Assembly (NCBI RefSeq): GCF_031143425.1
Contig: NC_090440.1
Coordinates: 336,973,844-337,037,843 of the forward strand
Source of the DNA: Pleurodeles waltl
Taxonomy: Eukaryota > Chordata > Amphibia > Caudata > Salamandridae
DNA: 64,000 nucleotides
Reading direction: 5' to 3'
Shown here: positions 1 through 11,609 of the stretch, in pieces
Position numbering within the stretch: position 1 is the stretch's first letter
Layout: each line of letters begins with the position of its first letter
Notes under the pieces: generated by a model
Told to the model about the DNA's origin: nothing
Seen by the model: the letters and a program-made list of their open reading frames with translations, nothing else
The model's database searches: none
Position numbers and translations under genes: made by a program

Positions 1-244
1 ACGGAAACCTACCAAACCTGTGCATTTTTGAAAACTAGAGAGCTAGGGGAATCCAAGATGGGGTGACTTGTGGGGCTCCGACCTGGTTGTGTTACACAGA
101 ATCCTTTGCAAACCTCAAAATGTGGCTAAAAAACAAGTTTTCCTCACATTTCGGTGACAGAAAGTTCTAGAATCTGAGAGGAGCCACAAATTTCCTGCCA
201 CCCAGCATTCCCCCAAGTCTCCCGATAAAAATCATACCTCACTT
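1..244. repeat. Partial monomer at left edge
   Basis: The window opens in the middle of a C- or D-type monomer (ACGGAAACCTACC, then GAGAGCTAGGGG). The unit continues to the first phase block at 245, so the array extends beyond the left edge. Confidence 0.9.
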
Positions 245-326
245 GTGTGGGTAGGAAGAGCGCCCGCAACAGGAAATGCCCCAAAACACAACGTGGACAC
301 ATCCCATTTCTTGGCAGAAAACCGAG

Positions 327-518
327 GTGTTTTTTGCAAAGTGCCTACCTGTAAGTTTTGGCCTCTAGCTCAGCTGGCACCTTGGGAAACCTACCAAATC
401 TGTGCCTTTTTGCAAACTAGAGACCTAGGGGAATCCAAAATGGGGTGACTTGTGATTCTCTGACCAGGTTCTGTTACCCAGAATCCTTTGCAAACCTCAA
501 AATTTGGGTAAAAAACAC
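327..518. repeat. Inverted 9-bp arms GTGTTTTTT / AAAAAACAC, first copy
   Basis: GTGTTTTTT at 327-335 and AAAAAACAC at 510-518 are exact reverse complements, with starts 183 bp apart, about half a monomer. The arrangement recurs in monomers whose tail keeps AAAAAACAC (A, E, most C and D) and is broken in B, F and some C' tails. The long loop argues against a functional hairpin. The spaced A/T tracts could instead bear on nucleosome placement. Confidence 0.35.
366..377 (+). promoter_or_regulatory. Match to the RNA polymerase III A-box consensus (first copy)
   Basis: TAGCTCAGCTGG fits the tRNA/SINE A-box consensus TRGCNNAGYNGG at every constrained position and recurs at the same place in A, E, B, C and D monomers (as CTGG or CCGG). 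No tRNA fold follows: the partner strand of the D stem is missing, and a T5 run about 40 bp downstream would tend to end Pol III transcripts. The nearest B-box-like stretch, GGTTCTGTTAC near 467, departs from GWTCRANNC. It may be a relic of a tRNA-derived element or chance. Confidence 0.2.
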
Positions 519-546
519 ATTTTCCTCACATTTCAGAGACAGAAAG

Positions 547-554
547 TTCTAGAA
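547..554. other. 8-bp palindrome TTCTAGAA (first copy)
   Basis: This palindrome lies in the AGTTCTAGAATC block of the monomer tail. It is intact in tails leading into A, E, B and F units, is changed to TTCTGGAA in B/F tails leading into C, and to TTATAGAA in tails leading into D, so it marks type as well as a possible binding site. Confidence 0.5.
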
Positions 555-633
555 TCTGAGAGGAGCCACAAATTTCCTGCCACCCAGCATTCCCCCAAGT
601 CTCCCGATAAAAATCGTACCTCACTTGTGTGGG

Positions 634-641
634 TAGGCCTA
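634..641. other. 8-bp palindrome TAGGCCTA (first copy)
   Basis: This palindrome sits 7 bp inside the phase block and is present in nearly every monomer except A types, which read TAGGAAGA. It contains a StuI recognition sequence. Confidence 0.5.
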
Positions 642-3600
642 GCGCCCGCGACAGGAAATGCCCCAAAACAGAACGTGGACACATCCCATTTCTTGGCAGA
701 AAACAGAGGTGTTTTTTGCAAAGTGCCTACCTGTAGGTTTTGGCCTCTAGCTCAGCCGGCACCTAGGGAAACCTACCAAACCTGTGCATTTTTGAAAACT
801 AGAGACCTAGGGGAATCCAAGAAGGGGTGACTTGTGGGGCTCTGACCAGGTTCTGTTACCCAGAATCCTTTGCTAACCTCAAACTTTGGCTAAACAAACA
901 CATTTTCCTCACATTTCGGTGACATAAAGTTCTGGAATCTGAGAGGAGCCACAAATTTCCTTCCACCCAGCGTTCCCCCAAGTCTCCCGATAAAAATTAT
1001 ACCTCACTTGTGTGGGTAGGCCTAGCGTCCACGACAGGAAATGCCCCAAAACACAACATGGACACATCCCATTTTTTGACAGAAAACAGAGGTGTTTTTT
1101 TTGCAAAGTGTCTACCTGTAGATTTTGGCCTCTAGCTCAGCCGGCACCTACGGAAACCTACCAAACCTGTGCATTTTTGAAAACTAGAGAGCTAGGGGAA
1201 TCCAAGATGGGGTGACTTGTGAGGCTCTGACCAGGTTCTGTTACACATAATCCTTTGGAAACCTCAAAATGTGGCTAAAAAACACATTTTCCTCACATTT
1301 CGGTGACAGAAAGTTATAGAATCTGAAAGAAGCCACAAATTTCCTTCCACCCAGCATTCCCCTAAGTCTCCCGATACAAATGATACCTCACTTGTGTGGG
1401 TAGGCCTAGCGCCTGCGACTGGAAATGCCCCAAAACACAACGTGGAAACTTCCCATTTCTTGGCAGAAAACAGAGGTGTTTTTTGCAATGTGTCTACCTG
1501 TAGATTTTGGCCTCTAGCTCAGCCTGCACCTATGGAAACCTACCAAACCTGTGCATTTTTTAAAACTAGAGAGCTAGGGGAATCCAAGATGGGGTGACTT
1601 GTGGGGCTCTGACCAGGTTCTGTTACACAGAATCCTTTGCAAACCTCAAAATGTGGCTAAAAAACACGTTTTCCTCACATTTCGGTGACAGAAAGTTCTA
1701 GAATCTGAGAGGAGCCACAAATTTCCTGCCACCCAGCATTCCCCCAAGTCTCCCGATAAAAATCACATCTCACTTGTGTGGGTAGGAAGAGCGCCCGCAA
1801 CAGGAAATGCCCCAAAACACAACGTGGACACATCCCATTTCTTGGAGGAAAACAGAGGTGTTTTTTGCAAAGTGCCTACCTGTAAGTTTTGGCCTCTAGC
1901 TCAGCTGGCACCTTGGGAAACCTACCAAACCTGTGCCTTTTTGCAAACTAGAGACCTAGGGGAATCCAAAATGGGGTGACTTGTGGGTCTCTGACCAGGT
2001 TCTGTTACCCAGAATCCTTTGCAAACCTCAAAATTTGGGTAAAAAAACACATTTTCCTCACATTTCAGTGACAGAAAGTTCTAGAATCTGAGAGGAGCCA
2101 CAAAATTCCTGCCACCCAGCATTCCCCCTAGTCTCCCGATAAAAATCGTACCTCACTTGTGTGGGTAGGCCTAGCGCCCGCGACAGGAAATGCCCCAAAA
2201 CACAACGTGGACACATCCCATTTCTTGGCAGAAAACAGAGGTGTTTTTTTGCAAAGTGCCTACCTGTAGGTTTTGGCCTCTAGCTCAGCCGGCACCTAGG
2301 GAAACCTACCAAACCTGTGCATTTTTGAAAACTAGAGACCTAGGGGAATCCAAGAAGGGGTGACTTGTGGGGCTCTGACCAGGTTCTGTTACCCAGAATC
2401 CTTTGCTAACCTCAAACTTTGGCTAAACAAACACATTTTCCTCACATTTCGGTGACATAAAGTTCTGGAATCTGAGAGGAGCCACAAATTTCCTTCCACC
2501 CAGCGTTCCCCCAAGTCTCCCGATAAAAATTATACCTCACTTGTGTGGGTAGGCCCTAGCGTCCACGACAGGAAATGCCCCAAAACACAACATGGACACA
2601 TCCCATTTTTTGACAGAAAACAGAGGTGTTTTTTGCAAAGTGTCTACCTGTAGATTTTGGCCTCTAGCTCAGCCGGCACCTACGGAAACCTACCAAACCT
2701 GTGCATTTTTGAAAACTAGAGAGCTAGGGGAATCCAAGATGGGGTGACTTGTGTGGCTCTGACCAGGTTCTGTTACACATAATCCTTTGCAAACCTCAAA
2801 ATGTGGCTAAAAAATACATTTTCCTCACATTTCGGTGACAGAAAGTTATAGAATCTGAAAGAAGCCACAAATTTCCTTCCACCCAGCATTCCCCTAAGTC
2901 TCCCGATACAAATGATACCTCACTTGTGTGGGTAGGCCTAGCGCCTGCGACAGGAAATGCCCCAAAATACAACGTGGACACTTCCCATTTCTTGGCAGAA
3001 AACAGAGGTGTTTTTTGCAATGTGTCTACCAGTAGATTTTGGCCTCTAGCTCAGCCGGCACCTACGGAAACCTACCAAACCTGTGCATTTTTGAAAACTA
3101 GAGAGCTAGGGGAATCCAAGATGGGGTGACTTGTGGGGCTCTGACCAGGTTCTGTTACACAGAATCCTTTGCAAACCTCAAAATGTGGCTAAAAAACAAA
3201 TTTTCCTCACATTTCGGTGACAGAAAGTTATAAAATCTGAGAGAAGCTACAAATTTCCTTCCACCCAGCATTCCCCTAAGTCTCCCGATACAAATGATAC
3301 CTCACTTGTGTGGGTAGGCCTAGCGCCTGCGACAGGAAATGCCCCAAAACACAACGTGGACACTTCCCATTTCTTGGCAGAAAACAGAGGTGTTTTTTGC
3401 AATGTGTCTACCTGTAGATTTTGGCCTCTAGCTCAGCCTGCACCTATGGAAACCTACCAAACCTGTGCATTTTTGAAAACTAGAGAGCTAGGGGAATCCA
3501 AGATGGGGTGACTTGTGGGGCTCTGACCAGGTTCTGTTACACAGAATCCTTTGCAAACCTCAAAATGTGGCTAAAAAACAAATTTTCCTCACATTTCGGT

Positions 3601-6600
3601 GACAGAAAGTTCTAGAATCTGAGAGGAGCCACAAATTTCCTGCCACCCAGCATTCCCCCAAGTCTCCCGATAAAAATCATACCTCACTTGTGTGGGTAGG
3701 CCTAGCGCCCGCAACAGGGAATGCCCCAAAAGACAACGTGGACACATCCCATTTCTTGGCAGAAAACAGAGGTGTTTTTTGCAAAGTGCCTACCTGTAGG
3801 TTTTGGCCTCTAGCTCAGCTGGCACCTTGGGAAACCTACCAAACCTGTGCCTTTTTGCAAACTAGAGACCTGGGGGAATCCAAAATGGGGTGACTTGTGG
3901 GTCTCTGACCAGGTTCTGTTACCCAGAATCCTTTGCAAACCTCAAAATTTGGGTAAAAAACACATTTTCCTCACATTTCAGTGACAGAAAGTTCTAGAAT
4001 CTGAGAGGAGCCACAAATTTCCTGCCACCCAGCATTCCCCCAAGTCTCCCGATAAAAAATCGTAATTCACTTGTGTGGGTAGGCCTAGCGCCCGCGACAG
4101 GAAATGCCCCAAAACACAACGTGGACACATCCCATTTCTTGGCAGAAAACAGAGGTGTTTTTTGCAAAGTGCCTACCTGTAGGTTTTGGCCTCTAGCTCA
4201 GCCGGCACCTAGGGAAACCTACCAAACCTGTGCATTTTTGAAAACTAGAGACCTAGGGGAATCCAAGAAGGGTGACTTGTGGGGCTCTGACCAGGTTCTG
4301 TTACCCAGAATCCTTTGCTAACCTCAAACTTTGGCTAAACAAACACATTTTCCTCACATTTCGGTGACATAAAGTTCTGGAATCTGAGAGGAGCCACAAT
4401 TTTCCTTCCACCCAGCGTTCCCCCAAGTCTCCCGATAAAAATCATACCTCACTTGTGTGGGTAGGCCTAGCGTCCATGACAGGAAATGCCCCAAAACACA
4501 ACATGGACACATCCCATTTTTTGACAGAAAACAGAGGTGTTTTTTGCAAAGTGTCTACCTGTAGATTTTGGCCTCTAGCTCAGCCGGCACCTACGGAAAC
4601 CTACCAAACCTGTGCATTTTTTAAAACTAGAGAGCTAGGGGAATCCAAGATGGGGTGACTTGTGTGGCTCTGACCAGGTTCTGTTACACATAATCCTTTG
4701 CAAACCTCAAAATGTGGCTAAAAAACACATTTTCCTCACATTTCGGTGACAGAAAGTTATAGAATCTGAAAGAAGCCACAAATTTCCTTCCACCCAGCAT
4801 TCCCCTAAGTCTCCCGATACAAATGATACCTCACTTCTGTGGGTAGGCCTAGCGCCTGCGACAGGAAATGCCCCAAAACACAACGTGGACACTTCCCATT
4901 TCTTGGCAGAAAACAGAGGTGTTTTTTGCAATGTGTCTACCAGTAGATTTTTGCCTCTAGCTCAGCCGGCACCTACGGAAACCTACCAAACCTGTGCATT
5001 TTTGAAAACTAGAGAGCTAGGGGAATCCAAGATGGGGTGACTTGTGGGGCTCTGACCAGGTTCTGTTACACAGAATCCTTTGCAAACCTCAAAATGTGGC
5101 TAAAAAACACGTTTTCCTCACATTTCGGTGACAGAAAGTTCTAGAATCTGAGAGGAGCCACAAATTTCCTGCCACCCAGCATTCCCCAAGTCTCCCGATA
5201 AAAATCACATCTCACTTGTGTGGGTAGGAAGAGCGCCCGCAACAGGAAATGCCCCAAAACACAACGTGGACACATCCCATTTCTTGGCAGAAAACAGAGG
5301 TGTTTTTTGCAAAGTGCCTACCTGTAAGTTTTGGCCTCTAGCTAAGCTGGCACCTTGGGAAACCTACCAAACCTGAGCCTTTTTGCAAACTAGAGACCTA
5401 GGGGAATCCAAAATGGGGTGACTTGTGGGTCTCTGACCAGGTTCTGTTACCCAGAATCCTTTGCAAACCTCAAAATTTGGGTAAAAAACACATTTTCCTC
5501 ACATTTCAGTGACAGAAAGTTCTAGAATCTGAGAGGAGCCACAAATTTCCTGCCACCCAGCATTCCCCCTAGTCTCCCGATAAAAATCGTACCTCACTTG
5601 TGTGGGTAGGCCTAGCGCCCGCGACAGGAAATGCCCCAAAACACAACGTGGACTCATCCCATTTCTTGGCAGAAAACAGAGGTGTTTTTTGCAAAGTGCC
5701 TACCTGTAGGTTTTGGCCTCTAGCTCAGCCGGCACCTAGGGAAACCTACCAAACCTGTGCATTTTTTAAAACTAGAGACCTAGGGGAATCCAAGAAGGGG
5801 TGACTTGTGGGGCTCTGACCAGGTTCTGTTACCCAGAATCCTTTGCTAACCTCAAACTTTGGCTAAACAAACACATTTTCCTCACATTTCGGTGACATAA
5901 AGTTCTGGAATCTGAGAGGAGCCACAAATTTCCTTCCACCCAGCGTTCCCCCAAGTCTCCCGATAAAAATTATACCTCACTTGTGTGGGTAGGCCTAGCG
6001 TCCACGACAGGAAATGCCCCAAAACACAACATGGACACATCCCATTTTTTGACAGAAAACAGAGGTGTTTTTTGCAAAGTGTCTACCTGTAGATTTTGGC
6101 CTCTAGCTCAGCCGGCACCTACGGAAACCTACCAAACCTGTGCATTTTTGAAAACTAGAGAGCTAGGGGAATCCAAGATGGGGTGACTTGTGTGGCTCTG
6201 ACCAGGTTCTGTTACACATAATCCTTTGCAAACCTCAAAATGTGGCTAAAAAACACATTTTCCTCACATTTCGGTGACAGAAAGTTATAGAATCTGAAAG
6301 AAGCCACAAATTTCCTTCCACCCAGCATTCCCCTAAGTCTCCCGATACAAATGATACCTCACTTGTGTGGGTAGGCCTAGCGCCTGCGACAGGAAATGCC
6401 CCAAAACACAACGTGGACACTTCCCATTTCTTGGCAGAAAACAGAGGTGTTTTTTGCAATGTGTCTACCAGTAGATTTTGGCCTCTAGCTCAGCCGGCAC
6501 CTACGGAAACCTACCAAACCTGTGCATTTTTGAAAACTAGAGAGCTAGGGGAATCCAAGATGGGGTGACTTGTGGGGCTCTGACCAGGTTCTGTTACCCA

Positions 6601-7129
6601 GAATCCTTTGCAAACCTCAAAATTTGGGTAAAAAACACATTTTCCTCACATTTCAGTGACAGAAAGTTCTAGAATCTGAGAGGAGCCACAAATTTCCTGC
6701 CACCCAGCATTCCTCCAAGTCTCCCGATAAAAATCGTACCTCACTTGTGTGGGTAGGCCTAGTGCCCGCGACAGGAAATGCCCCAAAACACAACGTGGAC
6801 ACATCCCATTTCTTGGCAGAAAACAGAGGTGTTTTTTGCAAAGTGCCTACCTGTAGGTTTTGGCCTCTAGCTCAGCCGGCACCTAGGGAAACCTACCAAA
6901 CCTGTGCATTTTTGAAAACTAGAGACCTAGGGGAATCCAAGAAGGGGTGACTTGTGGGGCTCTGACCAGGTTCTGTTACCCAGAATCCTTTGCTAACCTC
7001 AAACTTTGGCTAAACAAACATATTTTCCTCACATTTCGGTGACATAAAGTTCTGGAATCTGAGAGGAGCCACAAATGTCCTTCCACCCAGCGTTCCCCCA
7101 AGTCTCCCGATAAAAATTATACCTCACTT

Positions 7130-7515
7130 GTGTGGGTAGGCCTAGCGTCCACGACAGGAAATGCCCCAAAACACAACGTGGACACATCCCATTTTTTGAC
7201 AGAAAACAGAGGTGTTTTTTGCAAAGTGTCTACCTGTAGATTTTGGCCTCTAGCTCAGCCGGCACCTACGGAAACCTACCAAACCTGTGCATTTTTTAAA
7301 ACTAGAGAGCTAGGGGAATCCAAGATGGGGGGGGTGACTTGTGTGGCTCTGACCAGGTTCTGTTACACATAATCCTTTGCAAACCTCAAAATGTGGCTAA
7401 AAAACACATTTTCCTCACATTTCGGTGACAGAAAGTTATAGAATCTGAAAGAAGCCACAAATTTCCTTCCACCCAGCATTCCCCTAAGTCTCCCGATACA
7501 AATGATACCTCACTT
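7130..7515. repeat. C-type monomer with a G8 run (386 bp)
   Basis: The usual GATGGGGTGAC is expanded to eight G at 7327-7334, adding 4 bp. No other unit in the window shows this. It may be slippage or a homopolymer error. Confidence 0.8.
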
Positions 7516-10191
7516 GTGTGGGTAGGCCTAGCGCCTGCGACAGGAAATGCCCCAAAACACAACGTGGACACTTCCCATTTCTTGGCAGAAAACAGAGGTG
7601 TTTTTTGCAATGTGTCTACCAGTAGATTTTGGCCTCTAGCTCAGCCGGCACCTACGGAAACCTACCAAACCTGTGCATTTTTTAAAACTAGAGAGCTAGG
7701 GGAATCCAAGATGGGGTGACTTGTGGGGCTCTGACCAGGTTCTGTTACACAGAATCCTTTGCAAACCTCAAAATGTGGCTAAAAAACACGTTTTCCTCAC
7801 ATTTCGGTGACAGAAAGTTCTAGAATCTGAGAGGAGCCACAAATTTCCTGCCACCAAGCATTCCCCCCGAGTCTCCCGATAAAAATCATACCTCACTTGT
7901 TTGGGTAGGAAGAGCGCCCGCAACAGGAAATGCCCCAAAACACAACGTGGACACATCCCATTTCTTGGCAGAAAACAGAGGTGTTTTTTGCAAAGTGCCT
8001 ACCTGTAAGTTTTGGCCTCTAGCTCAGCTGGCACCTTGGGAAACCTACCAAACCTGTGCCTTTTTGCAAACTAGAGACCTAGGGGAATCCAAAATGGGGT
8101 GACTTGTGGGTCTCTGACCAGGTTCTGTTACCCAGAATCCTTTGCAAACCTCAAAATTTGGGTAAAAAACACATTTTCCTCACATTTCAGTGACAGAAAG
8201 TTCTAGAATCTGAGAGGAGCCACAAATTTCCTGCCACCCAGCATTTCCCCAAGTCTCCCGATAAAAATCGTACCTCACTTGTGTGGGTAGCTCTAGCGCC
8301 CGCGACAGGAAATGCCCCAAAACACAACGTGGACACATCCCATTTCTTGGCAGAAAACAGAGGTGTTTTTTGCAAAGTGCCTACCTGTAGGTTTTGGCCT
8401 CTAGCTCAGCCGGCACCTTGGGAAACCTACCAAACCTGTGCCTTTATGCAAACTAGAGACCTAGGGGAATCCAAGAAGGGGTGACTTGTGGGGCTCTGAC
8501 CAGGTTCTGTTACCCAGAATCCTTTGCTAACCTCAAACTTTGTCTAAACAAACACATTTTCCTCACATTTCGGTGACATAAAGTTCTGGAATCTGAGAGG
8601 AGCCACAAATTTCCTTCCAACCAGCGTTCCCCCAAGTCTCCCGATAAAAATTATACCTCACTTGTGTGGGTAGGCCTAGCGTCCACGACAGGAAATGCCC
8701 CAAAACACAACATGGACACATCCCATTTTTTGACAGAAAACAGAGGTGTTTTTTGCAAAGTGTCTACCTGTAGATTTTGGCCTCTAGCTCAGCCGGCACC
8801 TACGGAAACCTACCAAACCTGTGCATTTTTGAAAACTAGAGAGCTAGGGGAATCCAAGATGGGGTGACTTGTGTGGCTCTGACCAGGTTCTGTTACACAT
8901 AATCCTTTGCAAACCTCAAAATGTGGCTAAAAAACACATTTTCCTCACATTTCGGTGACAGAAAGTTATAGAATCTGAAAGAAGCCACAAATTTCCTTCC
9001 ACCCAGCATTCGCCTAAGTCTCCCGATACAAATGATACCTCACTTGTGTGGGTAGGCCTAGCGCCTGCGACAGGACATCCCCCAAAACACAACGTGGACA
9101 CTTCCCATTTCTTGGCAGAAAACAGAGGTGTTTTTTGCAATGTGTCTACCAGTAGATTTTGGCCTCTAGCTCAGCCGGCACCTACGGAAACCTACCAAAC
9201 CTGTGCATTTTTGAAAACTAGAGAGCTAGGGGAATCCAAGATGGGGTGACTTGTGGGGCTCTGACCAGGTTCTGTTACACAGAATCCTTTGCAAACCTCA
9301 AAATGTGGCTAAAAAACACGTTTTACTCACATTTCGGTGACAGAAAGTTCTAGAATCTGAGAGGAGCCACAAATTTCCTGCCACCAAGCATTCCCCCAAG
9401 TCTCCCGATAAAAATCATACCTCACTTGTGTGGGTAGGAAGAGCGCCCGTAACAGGAAATGCCCCAAAACACAACGTGGACACATCCCATTTCTTGGCAG
9501 AAAACAGAGGAGTTTTTTGCAAAGTGCCTACCTGTAAGTTTTGGCCTCTAGCTCAGCTGGCACCTTGGGAAACCTACCAAACCTGTGCCTTTTTGCAAAC
9601 TAGAGACCTAGGGGAATCCAAAATGGGGTGACTTGTGGGTCTCTGACCAGGTTCTGTTACCCAGAATCCTTTGCAAACCTCAAAATTTGGGTAAAAAACA
9701 CATTTTCCTCACATTTCAGTGACAGAAAGTTCTAGAATCTGAGAGGAGCCACAAATTTCCTGCCACCCAGCATTCCCCCAAGTCTCCCGATAAAAATCGT
9801 ACCTCACTTGTGTGGGTAGCTCTAGCGCCCGCGACAGGAAATGCCCCAAAACACAACGTGGACACATCCCATTTCTTGACAGAAAACAGAGGTGTTTTTT
9901 GCAAAGTGCCTACCTGTAGGTTTTGGCCTCTAGCTCAGCCGGCACCTTGGGAAACCTACCAAACCTGTGCCTTTTTGCAAACTAGAGACCTAGGGGAATC
10001 CAAAATGGGGTGACTTGTGGGTCTCTGACCAAGTTCTGTTACCCAGAATCCTTTGCAAACCTCAAAATTTGGGTAAAAAACACATTTTCGTCACATTTCG
10101 ATGACAGAAAGTTCTAGAATCTGAGAGGAGCCACAAATTTCCTTCCACCCAGCATTCCCCCAAGTCTCCCGATAAAAATCGTACCTCACTT

Positions 10192-11609
10192 GTGTGGGTA
10201 GGCCTAGCTCCCGCGACAGGAAATGCCCCAAAACACAACGTGGACACATCCCATTTCTTGGCAGAAAACAGAGGTGTTTTTTGCAAAGTGCCTACCTGTA
10301 GGTTTTGGCCTCTAGCTCAGCCGGCACCTAGGGAAACCTACCAAACCTGTGCATTTTTGTAAACTAGAGACCTAGGGGAATCCAAGAAGGGGTGACTTGT
10401 GGGGCTCTGACCAGGTTCTGTTACCCAGAATCCTTTGCTAACCTCAAAATTTGGCTAAACAAACACATTTTCCTCACATTTCGGTGACATACAGTTCTGG
10501 AATCTGAGAGGAGCCACAAATTTCCTTCCACCCAGCATTCCCCCAAGTCTCCCGATAAAAATCGTACCTCACTTGTGTGGGTAGGCCTAGCGCCCGCGAC
10601 AGGAAATGCCCCAAAACACAACGTGGACACATCCCATTTCTTGGCAGAAAACAGAGGTGTTTTTTGCAAAGTGCCTACCTGTAGGTTTTGGCCTCTAGCT
10701 CAGCCGGCACCTAGGGAAACCTACCAAACCTGTGCATTTTTGAAAACTAGAGACCTAGGGGAATCCAAGAAGGGGTGACTTGTGGGGCTCTGACCAGGTT
10801 CTGTTACCCAGAATCCTTTGCTAACCTCAAACTTTGGCTAAACAAACACATTTTCCTCACATTTCGGTGACATAAAGTTCTGGAATCTGAGAGGAGCCAC
10901 AAATTTCCTTCCACCCAGCGTTCCCCCAAGTCTCCCGATAAAAATTATACCTCACTTGTGTGGGTAGGCCTAGCGTCCACGACAGGAAATGCCCCAAAAC
11001 ACAACATGGACACATCCCATTTTTTGACAGAAAACAGAGGTGTTTTTTGCAAAGTGTCTACCTGTAGATTTTGGCCTCTAGCTCAGCCGGCACCTACGGA
11101 AACCTACCAAACCTGTGCATTTTTTAAAACTAGAGAGCTAGGGGAATCCAAGATGGGGTGACTTGTGGGGCTCTGACCAGGTTCTGTTACACAGAATCCT
11201 TTGCAAACCTCAAAATGTGGCTAAAAAACACATTTTCCTCACATTTCGGTGACAGAAAGTTCTAGAATCTGAGAGGAGCCACAAATTTCCTGCCACCCAG
11301 CATTCCCCCAAGTCTCCCGATAAAAATCATACCTCACTTGTGTGGGTAGGCCTAGCGCCCGCAACAGGAAATGCCCCAAAACACAACGTGGACACATCCC
11401 ATTTCTTGGCAGAAAACAGAGGTGTTTTTTGCAAAGTGCCTACCTGTAGGTTTTGGCCTCTAGCTGAGCCGGCACCTAGGGAAACCTACCAAACCTGTGC
11501 ATTTTTGAAAACTAGAGACCTAGGGGAATCCAAAATGGGGTGACTTGTGGGTCTCTGACCAGGTTCTGTTACCCAGAATCCTTTGCAAACCATAAAATTT
11601 GGGTAAAAA
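10192..11609. repeat. Region 2: transition monomers
   Basis: Starts are 10192 (H type, TAGCTCCCGCG, preceded by TTTCGATGAC), 10575 B, 10958 C and 11340, an E/B hybrid (GCCCGCAACAGG at its start, AGCTGAGCCGG in its middle). They join the A-B-C-D regime to the F/C'/G regime that follows. Confidence 0.7.

Larger units (their letters stand above)
245..10191. repeat. Region 1: A-B-C-D tetramer regime
   Basis: Monomer starts with types: 245 A, 627 B, 1010 C, 1394 D', 1776 A, 2159 B, 2543 C, 2926 D, 3308 D', 3690 E, 4073 B, 4455 C, 4837 D, 5218 A, 5600 B, 5983 C, 6365 D, 6747 B, 7130 C, 7516 D, 7899 A, 8281 B, 8664 C, 9046 D, 9428 A, 9810 B-like. The order A/E, B, C, D/D' is kept, giving a unit of about 1529 bp. 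Exceptions are an added D'-E pair after D at 2926 and a skipped A before 6747. Types were assigned from private variants, so single monomers could be reassigned by a full alignment. Confidence 0.82.

Noticed and set aside
137..170. CENP-B box in TTTCGGTGACAGAAAG or around CCCGATAAAAATCG
   Set aside because: Only the TTCG (or CCCG) part agrees with the NTTCGNNNNANNCGGGN consensus. The central A and the CGGG half are missing in every type I checked.
361..440. A tRNA gene starting at the A-box-like motif
   Set aside because: No matching D-stem strand, anticodon arm, acceptor closure or valid B box can be laid out, so it is at most a relic.
245..448. A 67-codon forward ORF, repeated in most monomers, as a multigene family
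   Set aside because: It starts at GTG with no ATG, has no recognisable domain, tracks the repeat period exactly, and its changes are mostly the type-specific CpG transitions that also alter the opposite frame. It is best explained as repeat DNA.
10192..11609. A unique insertion separating the two regimes
   Set aside because: All units here are full-length monomers with normal 382-383 bp spacing. Only their type changes.
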